Assembly (NCBI GenBank): GCA_002077045.2
Contig: KZ111179.1
Coordinates: 8,004-72,003 of the forward strand
DNA: 64,000 nucleotides
Source of the DNA: Rachicladosporium sp. CCFEE 5018
Lineage: Eukaryota > Ascomycota > Dothideomycetes > Cladosporiales > Cladosporiaceae
Direction of reading: 5' to 3'
Below, piece after piece: positions 55,583 to 64,000 of the stretch (its first letter is position 1; every line of letters begins with the position of its first letter). A program made the position numbers and the translations under genes. The notes beneath the pieces were generated by a model. That model searched no databases. It had not been told where the DNA came from and saw only the letters and a list, made by a program, of their open reading frames with translations.

Positions 55583-58387
55583 ATGGCGGCCGTAGCACCG
55601 CAGCCAGCACGCCTGGCATCACCAGATCGAGCACCTGACAGCAACCCACGCAAGCGAGCACCCTCGCGCTCGCTCTCACCGCGACGGGATGCGCCCTCAG
55701 TCCGCCGGCGTTCCGCATCTCCCTCACGAGTACGATCACCGCCGCGGCAGCGAGAGCCACTTCCACGCGATGTCGACAGACAACGGGCGGCCGAGCGAGC
55801 ACGGCAACTCGAGATGCGGCAGCGAGATGTCGCGGAGCCTGCAAAGCCGCTCACAGAGTCTGACAAGCAGGCGGCAGCCAAGGCCGAGTACGACCGGCTA
55901 CTCACTATGCGGTCCGGCGGCACATACATTCCACCAGCCCGCCTGAAGGCCCTCCAGGCCCAGATCACCGACAAGTCGTCCAAGGAGTACCAGCGTATGG
56001 CATGGGAGGCGCTGAAGAAGAGCATCAACGGCTTGATCAACAAGGTCAACGTGTCGAACATCAAGTTCATTGTGCCCGAGCTGTTCAACGAGAACTTGAT
56101 CAGAGGAAGAGGGCTTTTCTGCAGGAGCATCATGAAGGCACAGGCTGCTAGCTTGCCGTTCACGCCGATATACGCTGCCATGGTGGCGATCGTCAATACG
56201 AAGCTGCCTCAGGTTGGCGAGCTGCTGGTCAATCGCCTGATTGCACAGTTCCGCAAGGCGTTCAAGCGAAACGACAAAACCGTGTGCGGCACTAGCTCAG
56301 CTTTCTTAGCTCATCTCATCAATCAGCAAGTCGCGCATGAGATGCTGGCTGCGCAGATCCTCTTACTGCTGCTGCACAAGCCCACGGACGACAGTGTAGA
56401 GATCGCAGTTGGCTTGACGAAGGAAGTCGGGCAACATATGGAAGAGATGAACTCGCAGATCGCACTTGCTGTGTATGATCAGTTCAGGAGCATCTTGCAT
56501 GAAGCTGATATCGACAAGCGCGTGCAGTACATGATCGAGGTGCTGTTCCAGACTCGTAAGGACAAGTACAAGAACAATCCGGCGCTGAAGGAGGAGCTTG
56601 ACCTGGTGGAGGAGGATGATCAAATCACGCACAGACCGAGTCTGGAGGATCAGCTCGATACTGAGGACGGCACGAACATCTTCAAGTTCGATCCGGAGTG
56701 GGAAGCAAACGAGGAGGCATACCGGAAGTTCAAGGCTGAGGTGCTCGGAGAGGCTGATGGCAGTGACGACGATGGAGAAGAAGGCTCGGGAGCGAGTAGC
56801 TCAGACGATGAGGAGGAGACGGCTGAGAAGGCCGTCGAGATCAAGGATCAATCGAATACTGACCTAGTCAACCTCCGCCGATCGATCTATCTGACTATCA
56901 TGTCCTCAGGCGGCTTTGAGGAAGCCTGTCACAAGCTCATGCGCATCAACCTGCCAGCTGGACGCGAGGAGGAGCTGCCGAGCATGATCATTGAGTGCTG
57001 TAGTCAGGAGCGGACATACAATAAGTTCTTCGGCCTGATTGGAGAGCGCTTCTGCAAGCTCAACCGACTATGGCAGGATCTCTTCCAAGATCAGTTCGCG
57101 AAGTACTTCGACACGATTCACAGATACGAGACTAATCGCCTGCGGATTGTTGCACAGTTCTTCAGCCACCTACTGGCCAGTGATGCAGTCGGCTGGCACG
57201 TCCTGCACAACATTCACCTGAACGAAGAGGAGACCACATCATCTTCGCGTATCTTCGTCAAGATCCTCATCGAAGACCTTGCTCAAGGCATCGGCATGAC
57301 GACGCTTACCGAGCGCCTCAAGGCGGATGAACTTCAGCCAGCGCTGGTCGGCATGTTTCCCACGGACGACCCAAAGAATACACGCTTCAGCATCAACTTC
57401 TTCACGGCCATCGGCATGGGTGCTCTCACAGAGGGCATGCGCGAGTACCTCAAGAACATGCCAAAGCCTGCGCCTGTGGCCCTGCCTGCAGCGAAGAGTC
57501 CGACGCCCAGTAGCCGTGGACGTAGCGATAGCAGATCGAGCTACAGTAGCTACTCCAGCTACTCTTCACGCTCGCGATCAGATTCGAGATCACGGTCTCG
57601 TAATCCGCCGCGTCGTGCAAGGGCCAGAAGCCATACACTTTCGAGATCGCCGTCTCGGTCGCGCGCTCGCTCGGACTCTCGCTCGCTTTCCCGAAGCCCA
57701 CCACGCCGCAATGGCACAACTACCGCTCGCCGCTCAGACTCTCCGCCGCGCCGTCGTGCGAGGTCGCGCAGCTATACTCGCTCACCCACTCCACCTCGTC
57801 GCAGTGGCGCGCGGAGTGTGTCGCGGTCCCGCTCGCCTGTGCGCCACCGTGCAAGATCTTTCTCAGACAGCCGGAGCCCTCCACGACGTCGCGTAAGGTC
57901 AGCATCTCGCGATATTTCTCCACCGCGCAAGCTGAAGAGCGAGCACTACTCCCCTGCTCGACGTGGCAATGGCAAAGCTCCAGCATCCAGACGCAGGAAC
58001 TCGAGCTCGCCCGAGCGCTCTCGCTCGCCTCCACGTCAGCTGAATGCAAGCTTACGAAGACGCTCCACATCGCGCTCCCTCTCCCGCTCGCCAGCCCCAG
58101 CTGCACGTCGCAGAGGACGCAACTCCAGCTCACCCCCTGCTTCGCGATCGCCGCCTCCACGGCGTGCGGATGAGAAAGCGTCGAAACGTAGGAACAGCAG
58201 CTCGGCTGAGCGGTCGAAGTCGCCACCTGCCAAGCGTGTGGAGAAGATGGAGGTAAAGGAGGATAGTCTGGAGAACATCCATCCGTCTCGGAGGGGGATT
58301 GTTGGAGATAGTGGGAGGGGCGGGATCGGAGGCGGTGTTGGGAGAGGAGGCAGAGGTGGGAGGGCGAGGGCAGATGACTATATGTAA
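55583..58387 (+). CDS. CWC22: Pre-mRNA splicing factor CWC22, copy B, 934 aa
   Basis: This is the second version of the gene at 26033-28840. The MIF4G and MA3 domains are almost unchanged at protein level. The RS tail differs more, with replacements and a one-residue length difference in the SPVR(R/H)RA segment and KS to ER changes. DNA divergence is uneven: the first half of MIF4G has many silent changes (about 11%), while the MA3 start is nearly identical between copies. Confidence 0.95.
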   Translation: MAAVAPQPARLASPDRAPDSNPRKRAPSRSLSPRRDAPSVRRRSASPSRVRSPPRQREPLPRDVDRQRAAERARQLEMRQRDVAEPAKPLTESDKQAAAKAEYDRLLTMRSGGTYIPPARLKALQAQITDKSSKEYQRMAWEALKKSINGLINKVNVSNIKFIVPELFNENLIRGRGLFCRSIMKAQAASLPFTPIYAAMVAIVNTKLPQVGELLVNRLIAQFRKAFKRNDKTVCGTSSAFLAHLINQQVAHEMLAAQILLLLLHKPTDDSVEIAVGLTKEVGQHMEEMNSQIALAVYDQFRSILHEADIDKRVQYMIEVLFQTRKDKYKNNPALKEELDLVEEDDQITHRPSLEDQLDTEDGTNIFKFDPEWEANEEAYRKFKAEVLGEADGSDDDGEEGSGASSSDDEEETAEKAVEIKDQSNTDLVNLRRSIYLTIMSSGGFEEACHKLMRINLPAGREEELPSMIIECCSQERTYNKFFGLIGERFCKLNRLWQDLFQDQFAKYFDTIHRYETNRLRIVAQFFSHLLASDAVGWHVLHNIHLNEEETTSSSRIFVKILIEDLAQGIGMTTLTERLKADELQPALVGMFPTDDPKNTRFSINFFTAIGMGALTEGMREYLKNMPKPAPVALPAAKSPTPSSRGRSDSRSSYSSYSSYSSRSRSDSRSRSRNPPRRARARSHTLSRSPSRSRARSDSRSLSRSPPRRNGTTTARRSDSPPRRRARSRSYTRSPTPPRRSGARSVSRSRSPVRHRARSFSDSRSPPRRRVRSASRDISPPRKLKSEHYSPARRGNGKAPASRRRNSSSPERSRSPPRQLNASLRRRSTSRSLSRSPAPAARRRGRNSSSPPASRSPPPRRADEKASKRRNSSSAERSKSPPAKRVEKMEVKEDSLENIHPSRRGIVGDSGRGGIGGGVGRGGRGGRARADDYM

Positions 58388-58544
58388 GGCTGTCAGACTG
58401 TGAGGTGGCGTGGGCAGGGATAGCAATAGGGTGCTACGCGTGCGTACGTCTTCTCTTGTATCTATATATGCACTCATGCACTCATGCACTCATAGCCGCA
58501 TCATGCCTCGACTGCGCGATGTTCCTTGGCCACACTCCCATTTT

Positions 58545-59375
58545 TCAAGTGCCCTGCAGCACGTACGTCCGCACCGGAAACAAATCCTTCGGCATCCCCC
58601 TCTGCACCTCACTCGCCACGACCTTGAGCCCAGCCTCCTCGAATAATTTCCTGAACTTCCCGTCCGTCCGCGTCACGCTCGAGTCGACTTCATCGTACAC
58701 ATCCTCGCCGAGGTAGTGGTTCGACAAATTCTCCTTCACCACGATCCAGCCGCCCGGAGCCAGAAGTGAGGGTAGGCGTTTGAGGTAAGAGATGAAGGTG
58801 GCGTCGGGCAGCTGGCCAACGCACCATTGATTCCAGATCAGATCGTAGGGCCCTACTTCGTCTTCTGCTGCAGAGGGAGGAAAGTCTTCCAGCCCAAGAT
58901 TGAAGATCCTCCCCACGCCCCCCTCCCCTGGCGTCAGCTGATCAGTGAGTACCTTCACCGGCTCCACCACATCGACCACTTCCGCCACTTTACTCAGAAA
59001 CCCAGTCGTCACCCTCCCAGTCCCAGCCCCACAGTCCAGCGCGCGGGTAAGCTTCTTCCTAGAAGCCGCAGCTGAGGTCGAAGAGCGACGGAGTTTGGCT
59101 AGGAAGTTCCTGGAGCCCTGCAGGTCTATGCGGGAGACTTGGGGGAAGCCGCCTAGGACGCCGGAGACCGTGGGCGGGATGGAGGACCAGTAGGCTAGGG
59201 CTTCGGAGACGGAGATTTGGGAGTCGGGGGCTGGGGCGGTGGCTGAAGCTTGTGTTGGGGTGGGGTCCGGTGCAATGGGAGGTTCGAAATGGGTGTCCCG
59301 ACGGGCCTTTTTGGGAGTGATGGATTGGCTGTCCTCGAGGCTCGGGTTGGACTTGCGCTTGGGTGAGTTGGGCAT
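58545..59375 (-). CDS. TAE1: N-terminal protein methyltransferase (NTMT1/Tae1 family), copy B, 276 aa
   Basis: This is the second version of the gene at 28998-29825. The catalytic domain is the same, with LDCGAGTGRVT and YDLIWNQWCVGQL. The N-terminal tail (MPNSPKRKSNP...) is alignable only in the first few residues. The frame is open upstream to an ATG at 59516; that 47-residue extension (MIRARVISSIEACRAHLRRAS...) is Arg/Ser/Ala-rich with few acids, and resembles a mitochondrial presequence. Copy A has no such extension. I keep the MPNSPK start because it matches copy A. Confidence 0.88.
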   Translation of the reverse strand: MPNSPKRKSNPSLEDSQSITPKKARRDTHFEPPIAPDPTPTQASATAPAPDSQISVSEALAYWSSIPPTVSGVLGGFPQVSRIDLQGSRNFLAKLRRSSTSAAASRKKLTRALDCGAGTGRVTTGFLSKVAEVVDVVEPVKVLTDQLTPGEGGVGRIFNLGLEDFPPSAAEDEVGPYDLIWNQWCVGQLPDATFISYLKRLPSLLAPGGWIVVKENLSNHYLGEDVYDEVDSSVTRTDGKFRKLFEEAGLKVVASEVQRGMPKDLFPVRTYVLQGT

Positions 59376-59561
59376 TGTAGTAGGCAGACTGTGAGCTTTC
59401 TTTGGTGTAGTTGTAGCGTGAAGTGAGCGCTGTGAGCCCGCGCAAGTGAAGCTTGAAGCCCGACGCAGATGAGCTCGACAAGCCTCAATGCTTGATATAA
59501 CACGTGCTCTGATCACATCAATATTTACCTGCTACACTCGACATCAACACATCCATGCCCT
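59376..59561. other. Junction between the duplicated block and the motif-lattice region
   Basis: Similarity to contig 1 has ended here. The first lattice-like sites (CGCAAG at 59441, CGCAGA at 59464) appear within this stretch. It would be the divergent promoter of the methyltransferase and the next ORF. Confidence 0.5.
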
Positions 59562-61414
59562 TTGCAAACATCAACACACTCAAACATTTTCCGAAGCACA
59601 CACCCAATCACGACCGTGACGCAGTCGGCAGACGGAGCGCACTCAAACGGCAACGACGACCAGGCCGCGCCAACTGGCCACCCCACGACATCCCCCCCTA
59701 TTGGACAGATGGCGCCGCATGCTCCGGACGTGACGCAAAACACCCTCGAGCAGACTCGGGTGCAACGGCCGCATAACCCTGTTGATGGCAATGGCGACGC
59801 AAACACCTCTCACCAGGATGCTGCTACTGTCCACGATGTCGCCTCCAGTCTCGATGCTCGCGCAAATGTCTCTCGCAACATGGCCGCCGTCGCGGCTCCC
59901 GGCGCAAACGCGCTGCAGTCTGTCCCATCTCCCGCCGGCGCCAGCACAGTGCCAGCTGGCGCGCACGCAAACATCGCGCCGCCAGCCCAACATATCGCCA
60001 CAGGTCACGCAAACTCTGCGGTTGCTGGTCCCGCGCCTCTGTCGCTCCGCTCAAACCAGATGCCGCGAGGACTGTCGTTCGATGAGCAGAGCGCATTCAT
60101 GAAGGCGCTCGGCGCAAACCCTCGCGTTGTGAAGGCCGACTCGACTGCCGAATCGCTGTGGGAGTGGTACAACGACGCAAAGAAGGTCGAGGTTGCTCCA
60201 GCAGATGCTGAGGCGACGCAAACTCCCGAGGTCACGACCACGAAGCGTGCTGCCGGCGCATCAAAGGGATAGGGGAAGAAGCAGAAGCCCGCGTGGACTG
60301 GACCTACCGTTACGATTCCGGTGCAAGGTGGCGGGACCGTGACGCAAAAGCTCGAGCTCGAGTTCACGGAGATCCTCAAGAAGGCGCCCGTGAAGGAGAA
60401 GCAAGTCAAGAACCAGGCAGCGTTTGGTTTCGCCAAAGGCAGAGGCAACGACCTTCGCACAGACGAGGAGACGATTGATGGCGACCGCAGTATCGTTCTG
60501 ATCATCGACTATGCTCGCGACAAGGCTCGCCAGGGCTTTACCAAGACTGGACTGCGCAAACTCAAGCAATTCGACCAGCGTGACAATGTCTTTGCCACGC
60601 AGCACGCGCCCAGCGGTCAGCCTGCCATCGTGAGGGACGCAAAAACTGGAGAGTGCTACTATCTTGCCTACGGCAACGCAATCGCGCTGTGGGGCACCGA
60701 CGGGGGAATGACTGATTCTGTTGGCGAGGGCAAGAAGAAGACATGGTGTGGCTGGACCCGGTCCACGGAAACTTCCCGGGCACTACCAAGATCCAGGGCG
60801 ACGCAAACAGGCAGCCACTCCATGTAATCAAGACGCCGCAGCCCGCGAAGCTCCAGGCTGACAACAAGCTCTTGCTGAACAATCTGCACCCTGATCTCTT
60901 CAGGCCATTCGAAGACACACGCTCTACTCAAGGCGGGCCGCGTGACTTTGAGATGCCGGCCACTAGACGCAAACGCGAAGAGAGGCAGTCAGTGGCTGAG
61001 ACCGAGGAGGACAGCGATGGCGCGACTCCACGCAAGCGGAGTAAGCGTGGCGCAAAGCTGGATGCTGAGGACGACAGTCCCAGCACGGCCCCACGCAAAG
61101 TGAAGAAGCGCAGCGCAAAGGCTGGTAGCGAGGACAACGCTCCGGCTGGCAAGTCACGCATGGGAAAGAAGAGCAGCGCAAAGACTGGTAGCGAGGACGA
61201 AGCCCCCTCTGCTCAGCCACGCAAACGTAAGGCTGGCAGGTCCAGCATCCTGGAGCCGCCAGTCGAGTCTGCAGCCGAGGAAGCTCAAGACGCAGACTCT
61301 GGACACGCAGAGTCTGACGATGATGACGCAGACAAGAAGCCCGAGATCGACTATCCCGCCTCTGAGAACGAGAATGACGAGGGTGCTAAGGTCAAGGACG
61401 AGGCGGAGGACTAG
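59562..61414 (+). pseudogene. Disrupted ORF of unknown function inside the motif lattice
   Basis: An open frame from 59562 stops at TAG 60270-60272 and continues open in the same frame to 60827. The apparent continuation (VWLDPVHGNFPGTTK...) is in another frame, starting at about 60743 and ending at 61414. So either one stop and one frameshift, or unrecognised short introns (a 42-bp GT...AG at 60231-60272 is possible but very short), are needed to read it as one gene. The N-terminal part is Ala/Asn/Thr/Pro-rich; a central part (SIVLIIDYARDKARQG, GECYYLAYGNAIALWGTDGG) looks globular and is unknown to me; the C-terminal part is a charged tail with four 21-residue repeats. Many lattice motifs fall in frame as Asp-Ala-Asn or Ala-Lys. 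Confidence 0.5.
61020..61240 (+). repeat. 63-bp tandem repeats (21 codons), about three and a half units
   Basis: Lattice sites at 61032, 61095, 61158 and 61221 are exactly 63 bp apart, with secondary sites 20 bp after the first three (61052, 61115, 61178). The encoded repeats are (P/S)RKxxKRxAKxGSEDxAPS-like, basic then acidic. This is the only place where the lattice corresponds to an evident protein repeat. Confidence 0.8.
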
Positions 61415-64000
61415 CTGGAGAACCTGTATGTACCACAGCAATTGCCACCACACGCAAAGAGCCGCAAGCTGACCGCATACTATAGCAGGGAACAGCAAAT
61501 GGAAGGACTCTGCACGCAGAGCTGGTGAGACGGGACGAGTATGTTGTTGAGACTTGAAGAAGGAACCTCGGTCGGCAAGGCATGAGGCAAACGGATGGAT
61601 GCAAACTGCAAATCACCCCTTACCAACACACAGAGTGACACAGGTATTGATATTTCTTTGGGCGGGCAAACATTAGCCATCACGGACAATGATGAAGCGG
61701 CCTGCGAGCTGCAATGGGAACGGACCTTGCTACATGGAGGCAACGGATGCATATACCCCAAGGGACACAGTGGGAGGATTTCTATTAGTTACTTATCCAG
61801 ATAAAACCCAATAAAAACAGCTACATCAAAGTCCGGCGCATGTTGCAGCGCTGTGATCACGCAAAAGCCTCAGCCTTCTACGCGAGCATCGCTAGAGTCC
61901 ACCCAAGCTCGTCGGTGCTACAAGACCGTCACGCTCAGCGTGCCGAACGTGCTCTTCCCTGCACGACGCAGTGATCTTAGTATTCGCTCTAGCTCACCGC
62001 TCACTGGAAACCCTATGCGTCAACGACTGGCGCAAACACCACCCCGTGTTGTGTATCAATTCTACGCTGCTGCTGCAAACCTGGGAACGACGCCCGCCCC
62101 AGTCCCTCCTCCACACTAACAGGATGGTCCCCTGGACGCAAAATCTGGTGAACGCTGCAAACGCCCACCATTACACCGCGCAGTGTCTCAGCCTACCGGA
62201 CCGCTGGAGTGCCAGGCCTCGCGCAGTAACGGCATACACGACCACGTCATTTAGGGCTAGCGACGCGAACCCACGCTCAAGCGAGACTACTTAGACTTGA
62301 AGGTGCAGGCTGAATCCCCTCCTTGACGCAATAGCAGCACTCGCCGACAATCTGCTGAAGATGATCACGCAGAGTGGTCCCCAAGCAAACTCACTCCGAT
62401 TTCAAGTCACTAGCGAGATCTCCGCCCCAACGCAGTGATGCCACGAGCAGTCGCTACGCTCCGGCAGCGTGACGCATAAGGATCACCTGGCGAATCATAT
62501 CAGCTCTGACTTTGCCCGCTGGATCTTCACCACAGCACAGTAATGCCGCGAGCGGTCAACATTCTTGGTCACCTCGACGCAAGAATATCCCACACCAAAC
62601 CCGCCCGGCCCCAATGTCGTCAGCCAGATCTTCGCCTCGGCGCAGGAATGCCGCGAGCAAATCATATCCCCAGGGTCCTCGACGCAGAACAACACTTTGG
62701 TGAATCCGCCCGCGCTGATGTTGTTCACCGATATCCTATGTCGACGCAGCGATCCTATGAATGGTACGGTGGCACCCCACCCAGACCCTCGACGCAGTCG
62801 GAGCCCCTGAGAAACGCGCGGAGCCTTGAGGTTGCTACTTGTGACTTCACGTCGATGCAAATAACGCAGCACGCCGCTCAAATTGCATACGTAAAGTACA
62901 AGCAACGCGAACACGCACGCAATGAGCTTTACCACTGTTCCAACGATTCGATAAGCTGGCGCAAACTTTCCAGATACGAGGCTTGCATTATGCGCAGCAG
63001 CGCTGACATACCGGACGGTCCGCCGAAAAAGGCGAGACTGAAACAAGACACTGCCGCCAGCATGGAGGCAAGGTTCGATGTCCAGTCGCAAATGGTGGGC
63101 TGGCAAGGCAACTCCTGTTGCATGCGCGGACTGCGATCGACAAACATGCCGAAGCTAGCAACGCAAACACATTGCAGATTCAGGCTTGAGATGCAGCTCA
63201 ATGACGTTTGGATCTCAGGTGCGACGCAGAGCCAAAGACCTGAAGCAACAAGGACATCGCGCGTCGGTGTTGTAGTCGAGGAGCGCCAACGCAAAAAGAT
63301 CGCGCGAAGTGCCTGAGCGTAGGATTCATGACACAAAAACGTCATGTACATAGAAGATCTTACGGAGTCTGTGAAAACATTTCAGTGTCCACGACGCAAA
63401 AGATCGAGCTTGCAGCGAGCTATTGAGACGTAAAATGCAAAGGGGGGGCGTTGGATTCAACAATGCCGACGTTATGTGTCACAATGTTCGAGGCGTTGCA
63501 AGCCCGAGAATGCAATCAAAACACCTCTCCGTACGCTGGCGCCGCACATGATATGTGAAGATTCCGCAACGCAATTGTTGCTCTTGGTCCTGCGCAAAGG
63601 TTTCCTTGAGGGTATTTCGTCTGTTCATGACTTGCAACGCCGACTCAACAGTATGCAGGTCCCGGAGGACGGCACCCGCTTTGCCCTCATAGCTAGATGC
63701 AAAGGGCAGCGGATCTTCAACAGCAGTAGAACCGCGAAGGGCGCAGAGAACGAGTTCCGACGCATACTCGCCAATGTTGGAACTCTCGCGGGTTTCCCAT
63801 CGGAATTCTTACCGTAACTAAGCACGCAAAAGGATTGTGTCCATCACGTCTTACTGACAGCGCAACAGCGCGGATCTTCGTCGTTAATCCTACCGAATGC
63901 TCAAGGACAATGTCAGCGAGCGACTAACACAGACGCACATGGGTCACGCAGCCGAACAAGCCTCGAAGGCGTACGAGTCAACCACCTCAACTGTCGATAC
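61415..64000. other. 2.6-kb region with motif lattice and no convincing gene
   Basis: The longest ORF (62543-63316, + strand, 257 codons) begins inside the 105-bp repeats and has no domain features or good composition for a protein, so I do not call it. The lattice continues through the whole stretch to about 63950. I see no tRNA, telomere repeat or terminal inverted repeat. Confidence 0.55.
62390..62700 (+). repeat. Degenerate 105-bp tandem repeat, three units
   Basis: GATCT(T)C starts at 62417, 62522 and 62627; ATGCC(A/G)CGAGC starts at 62438, 62543 and 62648; and GACGCA lies at 62471, 62576 and 62681. All three series have steps of exactly 105 bp (5 x 21). The remaining bases in each unit are largely unrelated, so the units are old or kept only at the shared positions. 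Confidence 0.8.

Larger units (their letters stand above)
37060..59400. repeat. Large duplicated block, copy B (about 22.3 kb)
   Basis: This is colinear with 7818-29825. Differences include scattered substitutions, short indels, a replaced intergenic segment (47515-48875), one extra intron and gene-specific amino-acid changes. The right end lies in the N-terminal tail of the methyltransferase gene, after which the sequence has no match in contig 1 and enters the motif-lattice region. Confidence 0.95.
59441..63950 (+). repeat. 21-bp-phased CGCAA/CGCAG motif lattice (strand-asymmetric)
   Basis: A short motif, core CGCAA or CGCAG and often GACGCAAA, recurs on the + strand at distances that are multiples of 21 bp within 1-2 bases. 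Positions of the G in GCAA/GCAG include 59735, 59799, 59862, 59904, 59967, 60009, 60114, 60177, 60218, 60323 and 60344; then 62032, 62075, 62138, 62180, 62223, 62265 (GCGA), 62328, 62369, 62432, 62474 (GCAT), 62579, 62642, 62684 and 62746; then 63163, 63226, 63291, 63333 (ACAA) and 63396. Steps of 42 and 63 alternate, giving a 105-bp period. The register slips between these blocks. By eye I count about 40 CGCAA on the + strand and no TTGCG. Sequence between motifs is mostly non-repetitive. Confidence 0.85.

Noticed and set aside
59562..60272. Explaining the lattice as a protein heptad (Asp-Ala-Asn every 7n residues)
   Set aside because: The spacing continues past stop codons, in other reading frames and through noncoding DNA, so a protein repeat cannot be the cause.
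59441..63950. CRISPR-like array
   Set aside because: Regular spacing, but the shared element is only 5-9 bp, there are no conserved long repeats or cas genes, and the DNA is eukaryotic.
59376..64000. Telomere or terminal-repeat interpretation of the lattice region
   Set aside because: No TTAGGG-type arrays and no terminal inverted repeats; intervening sequence is mostly unique, unlike subtelomeric satellites.
1..64000. tRNA or rRNA genes
   Set aside because: I looked for B-box-like GGTTCGAATCC patterns and paired arms and found none that hold up; without a folding search I report none.

Overview
The window is fungal nuclear DNA. The genes are compact, have 49-200 bp GT-AG introns, and encode ascomycete-type proteins (CAF-1 p60, CWC22, Dpm2, a CarO-type opsin, LtrA-like membrane protein, F-box, P450). 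Gene content and layout suggest a filamentous or black-yeast Dothideomycete. The presence of two ~22 kb versions of the same gene block, 3-11% different depending on the place, fits a lineage with a duplicated or hybrid diploid genome such as Hortaea or Friedmanniomyces. That lineage assignment is inference.

The window is two contigs joined by exactly 100 N (36960-37059). Contig 1 (1-36959) carries: 3' part of CAF-1 subunit B (CAC2); secreted amidase; adenosine deaminase-like protein; alpha/beta hydrolase; cytochrome P450; disordered Ser/Ala/Pro protein; LtrA-like membrane protein; 1114-aa nuclear coiled-coil protein; F-box protein; ABM-like protein with an in-frame stop; EthD protein; small secreted Cys-rich protein; DPM2; CWC22; N-terminal methyltransferase; then aldehyde dehydrogenase, a proton-pump-type rhodopsin and a three-RPEL protein. 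Contig 2 (37060-64000) starts inside a second copy of the P450 and repeats the same genes, in the same order and strands, as far as the N-terminal methyltransferase (about 59400).

The copies are not simply two equal alleles. Copy B of the LtrA-like gene has an extra 54-bp intron. Copy A of the ABM-like gene has CGA changed to TGA. A 1.1-1.4 kb intergenic stretch is unrelated between the copies. Divergence is mosaic: about 11% in one part of CWC22, one substitution in about 220 bp in another part, and about 3% in a 948-bp noncoding interval.

The most unusual feature is the last 4.5 kb. From about 59440, where similarity to contig 1 stops, to the end of the window, the + strand carries a short motif (core CGCAA or CGCAG, often GACGCAAA) placed on a 21-bp lattice, mainly as alternating 42- and 63-bp steps that give a 105-bp super-period. 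By hand count there are about 40 CGCAA and no TTGCG. The lattice runs through a disrupted ORF in more than one reading frame, past its stop codons and on through about 2.6 kb with no convincing gene. This looks like a DNA-level signal in register with two helical turns. I know of no described fungal element with it.
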